Source: Noviherbaspirillum autotrophicum
GTDB taxonomy: Bacteria; Pseudomonadota; Gammaproteobacteria; Burkholderiales; Burkholderiaceae_D
Assembly: GCF_000818395.1 (NCBI RefSeq)
Contig: NZ_JWJG01000028.1
Location: 3,081,021 to 3,145,020, forward strand
Direction: 5' to 3'
DNA: 64,000 bases
Position 1 is the first letter of the stretch, and every line of letters begins with the position of its first letter. The position numbers and the translations under genes are program-made. The notes beneath the pieces were generated by a model. That model saw only the letters and a list, made by a program, of their open reading frames with translations, had not been told where the DNA came from and did no database searches. Below are positions 39,541-47,156 of this stretch, in pieces.

Positions 39541-41037
39541 CTATTCCGCCCACTGGCGCGCGCGATCCACTGCACGCCGCCAGGTCGCAAGCCTTTGCAC
39601 CCTTTCTTCGGCCGGCATGGCAGGTTCAAAACGCCGCTGGGCCTGCCATTGTGCCGCAATCTCTTGTTGCGATTGCCAGTAACCGACGGCAAGGCCAGCC
39701 AGATAGGCGGCGCCCAATGCCGTCGTTTCCGTCACCACCGGCCGCACCACCGGCACACCGAGCACATCGGCCTGGAACTGCATCAGCAAATCGTTGCGCG
39801 CCGCCCCGCCATCGACCCTCAGCTCCTTCAACTCGATCGCCGCATCCTTTTGCATCGCTTCCAGCACATCCGCGCTTTGATACGCGATGCTGGCCAGCGT
39901 CGCCCTGGCGATATGTGCTTTGGTCGTACCTCGCGTCATACCGACAATCGTGCCGCGCGCATAAGCATCCCAGTACGGCGCGCCAAGGCCGGCAAAGGCA
40001 GGCACGACGAACACGCCGCCGGTATCCGGCACGATCGAGGCAAGCGCTTCGACTTCCGCCGAGCTTTGAATGATGCCCAGCCCATCGCGTAGCCACTGCA
40101 CCGCCGCACCGGCATTGAATACGCTGCCTTCCAGCATATAGTCGGATTGTCCCGGCAGCTTTTCACCGAGGGTCCAGCCAATGGTGGTCAGTAAATGGTT
40201 TTGCGAAGCGATCGCCTGCTTGCCGGTATTCATCAGCATGAAACAGCCTGTGCCATAGGTATTCTTTGCCATGCCGGGCCGATGACAAGCTTGGCCGAAG
40301 GTTGCAGCTTGCTGGTCGCCGGCGATACCGGCAATCGGAATGGCGCCGCCGAACAGGTCAGGATGTGTCTTGCCGACGACGCCACTGCTGGGCACCACCT
40401 GCGGCAACAGGCTAGGCGGAATATCAAGCAGCGCCAACAGTTCTTCATCCCACTGCAGGGTGTGAATATTGAACAGCATGGTGCGCGACGCATTGCTGCT
40501 GTCGGTGACATGGGCGCCGCATAGTTTGTAAATCAGCCAGGAATCGATGGTACCGAAGGCGAGCTCGCCGCGCTCGGCCCTGGCGCGCGCGCCCGCCACG
40601 TTATCGAGCAGCCATTTCACCTTGGTGCCGGAAAAGTACGCATCGACCACCAATCCCGTTTTTTTCTGGATCAGCTTTTCCTTGCCTTGCGCACGCAGCG
40701 CGTCGCACAGTTCCGCGGTGCGCCGGTCCTGCCAGACGATGGCGTCGGCGATCGGCTCGCCCGTCGCCCGATCCCACAAGACGGTGGTTTCGCGCTGATT
40801 GGTAATGCCGATGGCGGCAATTTCGGATGCCGGCACATCGCTCTGCTTGAGCACCTGCTGCGCCACGGCCAGCTGGCTGCGCCAGATTTCATAAGCATCG
40901 TGCGCCACCCAGCCGGGTTGCGGGAAGATTTGCCGGAACTCTTGCTGCGCGATGCCATGAATCCGCCCGCCATGATCGAACAGGATGGCGCGTGAACTGG
41001 TCGTACCTTGGTCGAAGGCGAGGATATATTTGGTCAT
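39541..41037 (-). CDS. glpK: Glycerol kinase
   Basis: Phosphorylates glycerol to glycerol 3-phosphate. 498 residues (E. coli 502), FGGY family: N-terminal ATPase opening [20 protein letters not shown], middle [13 protein letters not shown], and the C-terminal ATP-binding [20 protein letters not shown] chose ATG 41037 ([11 protein letters not shown]), the family start; longer in-frame starts add unrelated residues. It lies downstream of glpD but a good terminator at 41071-41094 stands between them, in its 5' leader. No glpF is nearby. Confidence 0.96.
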   Translation of the reverse strand: MTKYILAFDQGTTSSRAILFDHGGRIHGIAQQEFRQIFPQPGWVAHDAYEIWRSQLAVAQQVLKQSDVPASEIAAIGITNQRETTVLWDRATGEPIADAIVWQDRRTAELCDALRAQGKEKLIQKKTGLVVDAYFSGTKVKWLLDNVAGARARAERGELAFGTIDSWLIYKLCGAHVTDSSNASRTMLFNIHTLQWDEELLALLDIPPSLLPQVVPSSGVVGKTHPDLFGGAIPIAGIAGDQQAATFGQACHRPGMAKNTYGTGCFMLMNTGKQAIASQNHLLTTIGWTLGEKLPGQSDYMLEGSVFNAGAAVQWLRDGLGIIQSSAEVEALASIVPDTGGVFVVPAFAGLGAPYWDAYARGTIVGMTRGTTKAHIARATLASIAYQSADVLEAMQKDAAIELKELRVDGGAARNDLLMQFQADVLGVPVVRPVVTETTALGAAYLAGLAVGYWQSQQEIAAQWQAQRRFEPAMPAEERVQRLATWRRAVDRARQWAE

Positions 41038-41070
41038 CGGTGACTCGCTGTCAAAATGCATTGAAACCGT

Positions 41071-41094
41071 AAAAAAGCGCGGCTTGCGCCGCGC
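41071..41094 (-). terminator. Terminator between glpD and glpK
   Basis: On the minus strand a perfect 7-bp GC stem (GCGCGGC / GCCGCGC, four-base loop) is followed by six T residues. It is about 160 bases after the glpD stop and 34 bases before the glpK start codon, so it should end the glpD transcript or attenuate glpK. Confidence 0.8.
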
Positions 41095-41251
41095 CTGAAC
41101 CTTCCTGCATGCAAAGGGAGTAACGCAGGCGATATTCCTTCCAGGCTTGCAGCAGTTTGGCATCCTTGATGATGGCGCGCCATCGCAGTGTTCTGCCAGC
41201 GCATTGCCTCACTTTTCGTGTCTCCCGCCAGCCCTTTTTGTAACGGCCATA

Positions 41252-42829
41252 CTAATGGCTTGCGACGCTTTTTGGGGGTTCGAAGTCGGCCTGCTTATCC
41301 CGAGACGTGCGGTTGGTCCGTATCCAGTGGTCGAGCATCGCTTCGGCGTCCGCTGCCATATGCAGGCCGAGCTTGGATCGTCTCCACAGTATGTCCTGCG
41401 CGGTAAGCGCCCATTCGAGTTGCATCAAATAGTCTACTTCCGCCGCATACAATCCGGGTAAAACCTCTTCTCCCATATCCTCGAGGCCGCGGCGCCCGGC
41501 CAGCAGCATATCGGTGCGTGTACCGTAGGCGCGCGCATAGCGCGCGGTCAACGCGCCCGGAAGCCAGGGATATTTCTGCTGCAGCTGTTGCACGTACCGC
41601 TCAAATTCAAGTACTGAGCGGTTGGACGGGTGGGCACCGAACAGGTCGCCACCGGGCAGGCAGGCCTTCCCGGTCCAGGCGCCACCGTTGACCGGCAAGG
41701 AAGGCGCCAGCATGTCGACTGCCTCTTCCGCGAGCTTGCGGAAGGTAGTGATCTTGCCTCCGAAAACGGACAGCAGCGGCGCTCCCCGCTTGTCGAACTC
41801 CAGGCGATAGTCCCGCGTGACGGCCGACGCGGAAGCTGCCTCGTCTTCGACCAGCGGACGCACGCCGGAATAGGTCCACACCACATCGGCCGGCACGATC
41901 GAGCGCCGGAAGTAGCGGCTCGACAGCTCGCACAGGTACATGATCTCGTCGCGGTCGATCGCCACCGAATTGACGTCCCCCTTGTAATCGAGATCGGTGG
42001 TGCCGATCAGCGTGAAGTCTTGCTCGTAAGGTATGGCAAAAACGATACGGCCGTCCGGATGCTGGAAGATATAGGCGTATGGATGGTCGAACAGGCGCTT
42101 GACGACGATATGGCTGCCCTTGATCAGGCGCAGCGATTTCGTGGATGGCTGCTGGACGGCGGTTTGCAGGAAATGTGCAGTCCAGGGTCCGGCGGCGTTG
42201 ACCAGGGCGCGCGCCCTGACAGTCAAGGCAGCGCCTTCGCCGCGCAATACCGCGACCCATCGGTCGCCCTCGCGGCGCGCCGATTCGCAGCTGGTGCGGG
42301 TAAATACCCGCGCGCCGCGCTCGGCTGCGTCCACCGCGTTGAGTACGACCAGACGCGCGTCGTCGACCCAGCCGTCGGAATACACGAAGCCGCGCGAAAA
42401 CTCCGGCTTGAGCGGCTTGCCGGTAGGGTGATCGCGCAAGTCGAGGCCGTGAGATCCGGGCAGCAATTCGCGCCGCGCCAGGCTGTCATAGATGAACAGG
42501 CCGGCGCGCAACATCCACGCCGGACGCTGCCCTTTATCGACCGGCATGACGAAGCGCAGCGGCTTGATGATATGCGGCGCCGAACGCAGCAGCACTTCGC
42601 GCTCGATCAGCGCCTTGCGCACCAACCCGAACTCGTAGTATTCGAGATAGCGCAGGCCGCCATGGATCAGCTTGGATGAAGCGGAAGAGGTGTGCGAGGC
42701 AAGGTCGTCTTTTTCGCACAGCACGACCGACAGGCCGCGCCCTGCAGCATCGCGCGCGATGCCGGCGCCGTTAATGCCGCCGCCGACGATCAACAGATCG
42801 CAATCGATGTTGTCCTGGCCCTGTTCCAT
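41252..42829 (-). CDS. glpD: Aerobic glycerol-3-phosphate dehydrogenase
   Basis: Membrane-bound FAD enzyme that oxidises glycerol 3-phosphate to dihydroxyacetone phosphate and reduces ubiquinone. 525 residues. FAD motif GGGINGAGIARDAAGRG near the N-terminus, the DLASHTSSASSKLIHGGLRYLE signature (about residues 43-64) and VFGGKITTFRKLAE near 360. I chose ATG 42829 (MEQGQDNIDCDLLIV) with GAGAGAG just upstream; an in-frame ATG 14 codons earlier lies in the probable promoter. It is divergent from glpR, the expected repressor. Confidence 0.96.
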   Translation of the reverse strand: MEQGQDNIDCDLLIVGGGINGAGIARDAAGRGLSVVLCEKDDLASHTSSASSKLIHGGLRYLEYYEFGLVRKALIEREVLLRSAPHIIKPLRFVMPVDKGQRPAWMLRAGLFIYDSLARRELLPGSHGLDLRDHPTGKPLKPEFSRGFVYSDGWVDDARLVVLNAVDAAERGARVFTRTSCESARREGDRWVAVLRGEGAALTVRARALVNAAGPWTAHFLQTAVQQPSTKSLRLIKGSHIVVKRLFDHPYAYIFQHPDGRIVFAIPYEQDFTLIGTTDLDYKGDVNSVAIDRDEIMYLCELSSRYFRRSIVPADVVWTYSGVRPLVEDEAASASAVTRDYRLEFDKRGAPLLSVFGGKITTFRKLAEEAVDMLAPSLPVNGGAWTGKACLPGGDLFGAHPSNRSVLEFERYVQQLQQKYPWLPGALTARYARAYGTRTDMLLAGRRGLEDMGEEVLPGLYAAEVDYLMQLEWALTAQDILWRRSKLGLHMAADAEAMLDHWIRTNRTSRDKQADFEPPKSVASH

Positions 42830-42873
42830 CTCTCTCGCACCGAAAAGTGAATTTATGTAAGATGACTGCACGT

Positions 42874-42940
42874 AAGATACGACAAAAGTCGAAATTAAAT
42901 CAACAAGATTATTGACTATATTTGTTCGTTTTTGTTCGTT
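42874..42940. promoter_or_regulatory. glpD-glpR control region: tandem decamer and likely glpD promoter
   Basis: TTTGTTCGTT occurs twice in exact tandem (42921-42930, 42931-42940). Its TTGTTCG core resembles half-sites of E. coli GlpR operators (TGTTCGAT), so I read it as a candidate GlpR site. On the minus strand TTGATT (42898-42903), 18 bp, TATCTT (42874-42879) is a plausible glpD promoter; its spacer holds a small inverted repeat CGAC-AAAA-GTCG. The region is much more AT-rich than its neighbours. Confidence 0.5.
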
Positions 42941-42985
42941 TTTAATAGTTTATTCTTCTTTTCAATTATTTCCCGGAGAAAAGGT

Positions 42986-43747
42986 ATGGCTCTTAATCCA
43001 CGTCAAAGGCAGCTTCTGGAAGTCGTCCGGCAACGCGTGACGATGTCGGTGGAAGAGCTGGCACAGGTGCTGGAGGTGACGCCGCAGACGGTGCGCAGGG
43101 ATGTCAAGCAGATGGAGGAGGCCAAGCTGCTGGCGCGCTATCACGGCGGCGTGGGCCTGCCCTCCTCGGTTGAAAATATCGACTACAGTCAGCGCCAGGT
43201 GATGAATATCGAGGCCAAGCGCCGTATCGCAAAGGCGGTAGCCAAGCAGGTGCCGCCGGGCTGCTCGCTGTTGATCAATATCGGGACCACGACGGAGGAA
43301 GTGGCGCGCGCGCTGGCGCACCATCCGGGTTTGCATGTGGTAACCAACAACCTGAACGTCGCCGCGATCCTTGCCGACAACCCGCAATGCGAAGTGATCT
43401 TGGCCGGCGGCGTGGTGCGCGCGCGCGACCGCGGCATCGTCGGCGAAGCAACCATCGATTTTATCCGCCAGTTCAAGGTCGACATCGGCATCATCGGCAT
43501 TTCCAGCATCGAACCGGACGGCACCCTGCGCGACTTCGATCCGCGCGAGGTGAAGGTGGCGCAGGCGATCATCGAGCAATCGCGCGAAGTGTGGCTGGTG
43601 GCGGACCATGACAAGTTCGGCCGCCAGGCGCTGGTGCGCATGGCGCATATGTCGCAGGTCGACATCCTGTTTACCGACGCCAGGCCGCCGGAAGCGCTGA
43701 ACAAGATGTTAAAGGAGGCGCAGGTCAAGATGGTGATTGCATCCTGA
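42986..43747 (+). CDS. glpR: DeoR-family glycerol-3-phosphate regulon repressor
   Basis: 253 residues. N-terminal DeoR helix-turn-helix (about 6-58; TMSVEELAQVLEVTPQTVRRDVKQ) and a sugar-phosphate-binding domain with INIGTTTEEVARAL (about 95-108) and EVWLVADHDKFGR. It is assigned to GlpR because it is divergent from glpD and because relatives repress glp genes until glycerol 3-phosphate binds. ATG 42986 has GGAGAAAAGG upstream; the longer frame from 42932 would begin in the operator region. Confidence 0.9.
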   Translation: MALNPRQRQLLEVVRQRVTMSVEELAQVLEVTPQTVRRDVKQMEEAKLLARYHGGVGLPSSVENIDYSQRQVMNIEAKRRIAKAVAKQVPPGCSLLINIGTTTEEVARALAHHPGLHVVTNNLNVAAILADNPQCEVILAGGVVRARDRGIVGEATIDFIRQFKVDIGIIGISSIEPDGTLRDFDPREVKVAQAIIEQSREVWLVADHDKFGRQALVRMAHMSQVDILFTDARPPEALNKMLKEAQVKMVIAS

Positions 43748-43772
43748 CCGACATACGTGCTTACAGCCCCAA

Positions 43773-43801
43773 AAAAAACGGTGCCTGAGCGCCGTTTTTT
43801 T
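43773..43801. terminator. Bidirectional terminator between glpR and the peroxiredoxin gene
   Basis: AACGGTGC-ctga-GCGCCGTT flanked by an eight-base A-run and a seven-base T-run. It sits between two convergent genes and can serve both. Confidence 0.85.
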
Positions 43802-43816
43802 GCGCGTCGCGCGGCA

Positions 43817-44323
43817 TTAGCCGAGTTGCGCCAGCAGCGTTTCCGCGTTCGAGACTTCGAACTTGCCGGGCTGCTCGATGTTCAGCTGCTTCACGACGCC
43901 GTCGTCGACCAGCATCGAATAGCGCTGCGAACGGATACCCATTCCTCTCGCCGTAAGATCGAACTCCAGGCCGAGCGCCTTGGTAAAACTTGCGCTGCCA
44001 TCGGCCATCATGCGTACCACGCCCGTCGCCTTCTGGTCACGCCCCCAGGCGCCCATTACGAAGGCGTCATTAACCGAGATACACCAGATTTCATCGACAC
44101 CCTTGGACTTGAATTTGTCTGCCAGCGCGACATAGCCAGGTACATGCTGGGCCGAGCACGTCGGGGTGAAGGCACCCGGCAGGCCGAAGATCGCGATCTT
44201 CTTGCCCTTCGTGAGGTCGCTGACCTTGAAGGTATTGGGGCCAAGGGAACAGCCTTCGGATGCGACTTCGATGAATTCCGACAGTGAGCCTTCGGGCAGG
44301 CGCTCGCCAATGTTAATCGTCAT
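43817..44323 (-). CDS. Peroxiredoxin, Prx5 type
   Basis: Thiol peroxidase of the AhpC/TSA superfamily, Prx5 branch. 168 residues. The peroxidatic cysteine is C56 in GLPGAFTPTCSAQHVPGY; W, R and SVNDAFVM segments are typical. The electron donor (glutathione or thioredoxin) is not readable. GAGGA lies at good spacing before ATG 44323. A longer open frame up to 44572 exists only because the ftsZ relic and a foreign fragment happen to be open, so the extra 83 residues are not part of the protein. In relatives this gene follows ftsZ directly; here its upstream region was changed by the nirK insertion. Confidence 0.93.
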   Translation of the reverse strand: MTINIGERLPEGSLSEFIEVASEGCSLGPNTFKVSDLTKGKKIAIFGLPGAFTPTCSAQHVPGYVALADKFKSKGVDEIWCISVNDAFVMGAWGRDQKATGVVRMMADGSASFTKALGLEFDLTARGMGIRSQRYSMLVDDGVVKQLNIEQPGKFEVSNAETLLAQLG

Positions 44324-44510
44324 GATGCAGTCCTCTTCTCTTTTTTGATACGGCAAAGAAAAACGCCGCACCAAGGTGCGGCGTGCAAGCTGCAGTATGC
44401 CTTGTTCCGGCCAACCTTGCAGAAAGGCCAAGCGGAAAAGCTTAGTCCGCCTGCTTGCGCTGGAAAGCCGGAATATCGCAGGTTTCCACGCCATTCTTTT
44501 CCAGCGCGCG
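44315..44510. repeat. Direct repeat, left copy, flanking the nirK cassette
   Basis: About 196 bases that match 47824-48018 with roughly 16 mismatches and one single-base indel by my count (about 92% identity). It spans the first bases of the peroxiredoxin gene, the short intergenic segment, an ftsZ-type terminator (44359-44384) and the last 69 bases of ftsZ. Similarity stops abruptly at 44510. Together with the right copy it brackets the nirK-nirV-sco unit. Confidence 0.9.
44442..44510 (-). pseudogene. ftsZ 3'-end relic
   Basis: On the minus strand the last 22 codons and stop of ftsZ are present: RALEKNGVETCDIPAFQRKQAD then TAA, against RALEKNGMETYDIPAFLRKQAD in the intact gene. Three residues differ (Met to Val, Tyr to Cys, Leu to Gln), two of them in the tail that binds FtsA/ZipA/ZapD-type partners. 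There is no start or GTPase domain; it is a fragment left in the left repeat. Confidence 0.9.
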
Positions 44511-44572
44511 TCGATCAATTCATCCGGTGAAAGCGTCGGCGCCTTCTGTTTCGTCTTCTTGGCCGCGCTCAT
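44511..44572 (-). pseudogene. 5' fragment of an unrecognised gene
   Basis: On the minus strand an ATG at 44572 opens MSAAKKTKQKAPTLSPDELI before it is cut at the ftsZ relic junction (44510/44511). The basic, Ala/Lys-rich start looks like a real N-terminus, and its ATG lies two bases after the stop of the fragment upstream, as in a coupled operon. I do not recognise the family. Confidence 0.4.
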
Positions 44573-44574
44573 CG

Positions 44575-44700
44575 CTACGGGACAGACTCAACCAGTGTCG
44601 GAGCGCCGTTCTTGTCATCGGCCTCGCCACCCAGATAGCTCCACATCCTTATACCGAGTTTCGCGCCCGATGTCCATACGGCAAAGGAATGAGCGCATAT
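44575..44700 (-). pseudogene. 3' fragment of an unrecognised gene
   Basis: An open frame ending in TAG at 44575-44577 reads ...AVWTSGAKLGIRMWSYLGG and then EADDKNGAPTLVESVP. The end is definite; the left limit is not, since the frame stays open into the nirK promoter, and I set 44700 arbitrarily. It and the fragment at 44511-44572 look like neighbours from one donor operon. Family not recognised. Confidence 0.4.
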
Positions 44701-44728
44701 CCTCCCCTTTGCGTGTCTTTGGAGAAAT

Positions 44729-44771
44729 TTGATGTAAGTCAATCACAATAGATGTATCCAACAGGTATCTT
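44729..44771 (+). promoter_or_regulatory. FNR/Nnr-type box and class II promoter for nirK
   Basis: TTGATGTAAGTCAA (44729-44742) matches TTGAT-N4-ATCAA with one change (G for A in the right half; GTCAA is also found in Nnr/Dnr sites). A -10-like TATCTT lies at 44766-44771, which places the box centre about 41.5 bases before the predicted start (about 44777), the class II position for FNR/CRP-type activators. This predicts induction by low oxygen, nitric oxide or both. Confidence 0.75.
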
Positions 44772-44817
44772 CCGGTCCAAGCACCTCATTCTTTACTCAA
44801 TGCCTCAAAGGCCCATC

Positions 44818-46320
44818 ATGAAAGCTTCGATCAAGACGATATCCGCCCTGCTTGCTGCAGTTGGTATGGCAGTCAGCCTGTCGCTCCCCGGCGTCAACGC
44901 ATTCGCCGCCAAACCGGCTCCGGCCAAATCGGCGGGCGATTTCGGCCCGCCGCAAGGACCGGCCATTCACGCCACGCTGACCAGCCCGCCGTTTGTTCCG
45001 CCTCCGATTAAGCGTAAGTATCCGGCCAAGGTTATCGTCGATCTCGAAGTCGTCGAAAAGGAAATGCAAATTTCCGAAGGCGTCAGCTACACCTTCTGGA
45101 CGTTCGGCGGCACGGTTCCTGGCAGCTTCATCCGCGTGCGCCAGGGCGACACCGTCGAGTTTCACCTGAAGAATCATCCGAGCAGCAAGATGCCGCATAA
45201 CATCGACCTGCACGGCGTGACCGGCCCGGGCGGCGGCGCAGCGTCAAGCTTCACCGCTCCGGGACATGAATCGCAATTCACCTTCAAGGCGCTCAACGAA
45301 GGCTTATATGTGTACCACTGCGCGACCGCGCCGGTGGGCATGCACATCGCCAACGGCATGTACGGCCTGATCCTGGTCGAACCGCCGGAAGGCCTGCCGC
45401 CGGTTGACCGCGAATACTATGTGATGCAAGGCGATTTCTACACTACCGGCAAGTATCGCGAAAAAGGCATGCAGCCATTCGACATGGAAAAGGCGATCGA
45501 TGAAAGGCCGACCTATGTCGTGTTCAACGGAGCCGAGGGCGCGCTCACCGGTGACAAGGCATTGAAGGCGAAAACCAATGAAAAAGTACGCCTGTTCGTC
45601 GGTAACGGCGGCCCGAACCTGGTGTCGAGCTTCCATGTGATTGGTGCGATTTTCGACAGGGTGCGCTTCGAAGGCGGCACCCGCACCCAGGAAAACGTGC
45701 AGACCACGATGATTCCCGCCGGCGGCGCCGCAGTTGTCGAATACACCACCCATGTCCCGGGCAGCTATCCGCTGGTTGACCACTCGATCTTCCGTGCCTT
45801 CAACAAAGGCGCGCTGGCGATCATGAAGGTCGACGGTCCGGAAAACAAGGCAATCTACTCCGGCAAGGAACTCGATTCGGTCTACCTCGGCGACCGCGCA
45901 CAACCGAACATGGCTGCGGTGACTGCCGCGACCAAGGCTGCCGCCAGCGGCAAGCTGACCGCCGAAGACCAGATCAAGGCCGGCAGCCAGCTGTTCGCCG
46001 GTACCTGCTCGGTCTGCCACCAGAGCAACGGCGCAGGCCTGCCCGGTGTGTTCCCGCCGCTGGCGAAATCGGACTTCCTGAACGCGGACCACAAGCGCGC
46101 CATCGACATCGTGCTGCGCGGCCTGAACGGCAAGGTCAACGTCAACGGCAAGGAGTACGACTCGGTAATGCCGCCGATGAACCAGCTCAACGATGACGAG
46201 ATCGCCAACATCCTGACCTATGTGCTCAACAGCTGGGAAAACAAGGGTGGCCGCATCACCGTGGAAGAAGTCAAGGCAGCCCGCGCGAAGGCCGCACCGG
46301 CCGTGAACGCCGGTCACTAA
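44818..46320 (+). CDS. nirK: Copper nitrite reductase NirK with C-terminal cytochrome c domain
   Basis: Periplasmic reduction of nitrite to nitric oxide. 500 residues: signal peptide (about 1-31), two cupredoxin domains (about 65-340) and a tethered cytochrome c (about 383-475). Type 1 copper ligands: H127, C168, H176, M181; type 2 copper ligands: H132, H167, H322; catalytic pair D130 and H273. The heme site is C397-S-V-C400-H401 with a likely axial methionine in VMPPM. This is the three-domain form known from Ralstonia pickettii, in which the fused heme feeds electrons to type 1 copper. I chose ATG 44818 (MKASIKTIS) with AAAGG six bases upstream; the frame is open from 44752, but that start precedes the predicted transcript. 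Confidence 0.95.
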   Translation: MKASIKTISALLAAVGMAVSLSLPGVNAFAAKPAPAKSAGDFGPPQGPAIHATLTSPPFVPPPIKRKYPAKVIVDLEVVEKEMQISEGVSYTFWTFGGTVPGSFIRVRQGDTVEFHLKNHPSSKMPHNIDLHGVTGPGGGAASSFTAPGHESQFTFKALNEGLYVYHCATAPVGMHIANGMYGLILVEPPEGLPPVDREYYVMQGDFYTTGKYREKGMQPFDMEKAIDERPTYVVFNGAEGALTGDKALKAKTNEKVRLFVGNGGPNLVSSFHVIGAIFDRVRFEGGTRTQENVQTTMIPAGGAAVVEYTTHVPGSYPLVDHSIFRAFNKGALAIMKVDGPENKAIYSGKELDSVYLGDRAQPNMAAVTAATKAAASGKLTAEDQIKAGSQLFAGTCSVCHQSNGAGLPGVFPPLAKSDFLNADHKRAIDIVLRGLNGKVNVNGKEYDSVMPPMNQLNDDEIANILTYVLNSWENKGGRITVEEVKAARAKAAPAVNAGH

Positions 46321-46352
46321 GACTAAACGGCAACCAAGCAGGAAGGCATGCG

Positions 46353-47156
46353 ATGAGTAAGACCCGTCAATTCCGTTGCGCAGCAGTTGCAAATGGACTG
46401 CTGCTGGCGACAGGAATCGCATGCGCGGCGCCGGCCGGCGTGAACTATGCGCCGATCCAGGCCGGCGCCTTCGGCAGCGTGCTTTCCGGCGACGCCGATA
46501 AGGAACCGGTCAAGGTGGCGCCGTTCGCGCTGCGCTCCACGCCGGTTACCAATGGCGAATTCCGCGACTTCGTACTGCGCCATCCGCAATGGCAGCGGGG
46601 GAAAATTCCCGCAACCTTTGCGGATGGCAGTTATCTGCACGACTGGCAAAGCCCGGTCGACCCCGGCGCCGACAAGGCCAACCAGCCTGTGACCAGCGTC
46701 AGCTGGTTTGCCGCGCAAGCTTTCTGCGAAAGCGAGGGCGCGCGGCTTCCCACGTGGTACGAATGGGAATACGTGGCCGCCGCCGATGAAACCCATGCGG
46801 ACGCGCGCCGCGATCCGTCCTGGCGCGCACGCATCCTGGCCTGGTACGGGCAATCGTCCAGCACACCGCCAGCAGCGGTGGGCGGCTCCGCCAATTTTTA
46901 CGGCGTGCGCGACATGCACGGGCTGGTCTGGGAATGGGTCGATGACTTCAATGCCCTGCTGGTCAGCGCCGACAGCCGCAATCAGGGCGATCCGGACAAG
47001 CTGCAGTTTTGCGGCGCCGGCGCGATCAGCCTGCAGGACCGCGAGAATTACGCGGTGCTGATGCGCATCGCGCTGCTGTCGTCGCTGGGTGGCGCGGACA
47101 CCACCAACAATCTCGGGTTCCGCTGTGCCCGAGGCAATGCAATGGAAGCGAAATGA
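46353..47156 (+). CDS. nirV: NirV-like formylglycine-generating enzyme (FGE/SUMF1) domain protein
   Basis: 267 residues with a signal peptide (about 1-26) and an FGE-sulfatase domain: VTNGEFRDFVLRHPQW, PVTSVSWFAAQAFCESEGARLPTWYEWEYVA, MHGLVWEWVDDF and LGFRCAR are all typical. NirV proteins of this family lie next to nirK in several denitrifiers; their role is not settled, and some relatives do not affect nitrite reductase activity. No sulfatase is nearby. It starts 32 bases after nirK and overlaps the sco gene by four bases (ATGA), so the three are one operon. Confidence 0.85.
   Translation: MSKTRQFRCAAVANGLLLATGIACAAPAGVNYAPIQAGAFGSVLSGDADKEPVKVAPFALRSTPVTNGEFRDFVLRHPQWQRGKIPATFADGSYLHDWQSPVDPGADKANQPVTSVSWFAAQAFCESEGARLPTWYEWEYVAAADETHADARRDPSWRARILAWYGQSSSTPPAAVGGSANFYGVRDMHGLVWEWVDDFNALLVSADSRNQGDPDKLQFCGAGAISLQDRENYAVLMRIALLSSLGGADTTNNLGFRCARGNAMEAK

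Noticed and set aside
44324-44572. 83-residue N-terminal extension of the peroxiredoxin
   Set aside because: It reads through the terminator, out-of-frame ftsZ relic and a foreign fragment; a good Shine-Dalgarno and the family start are at 44323.
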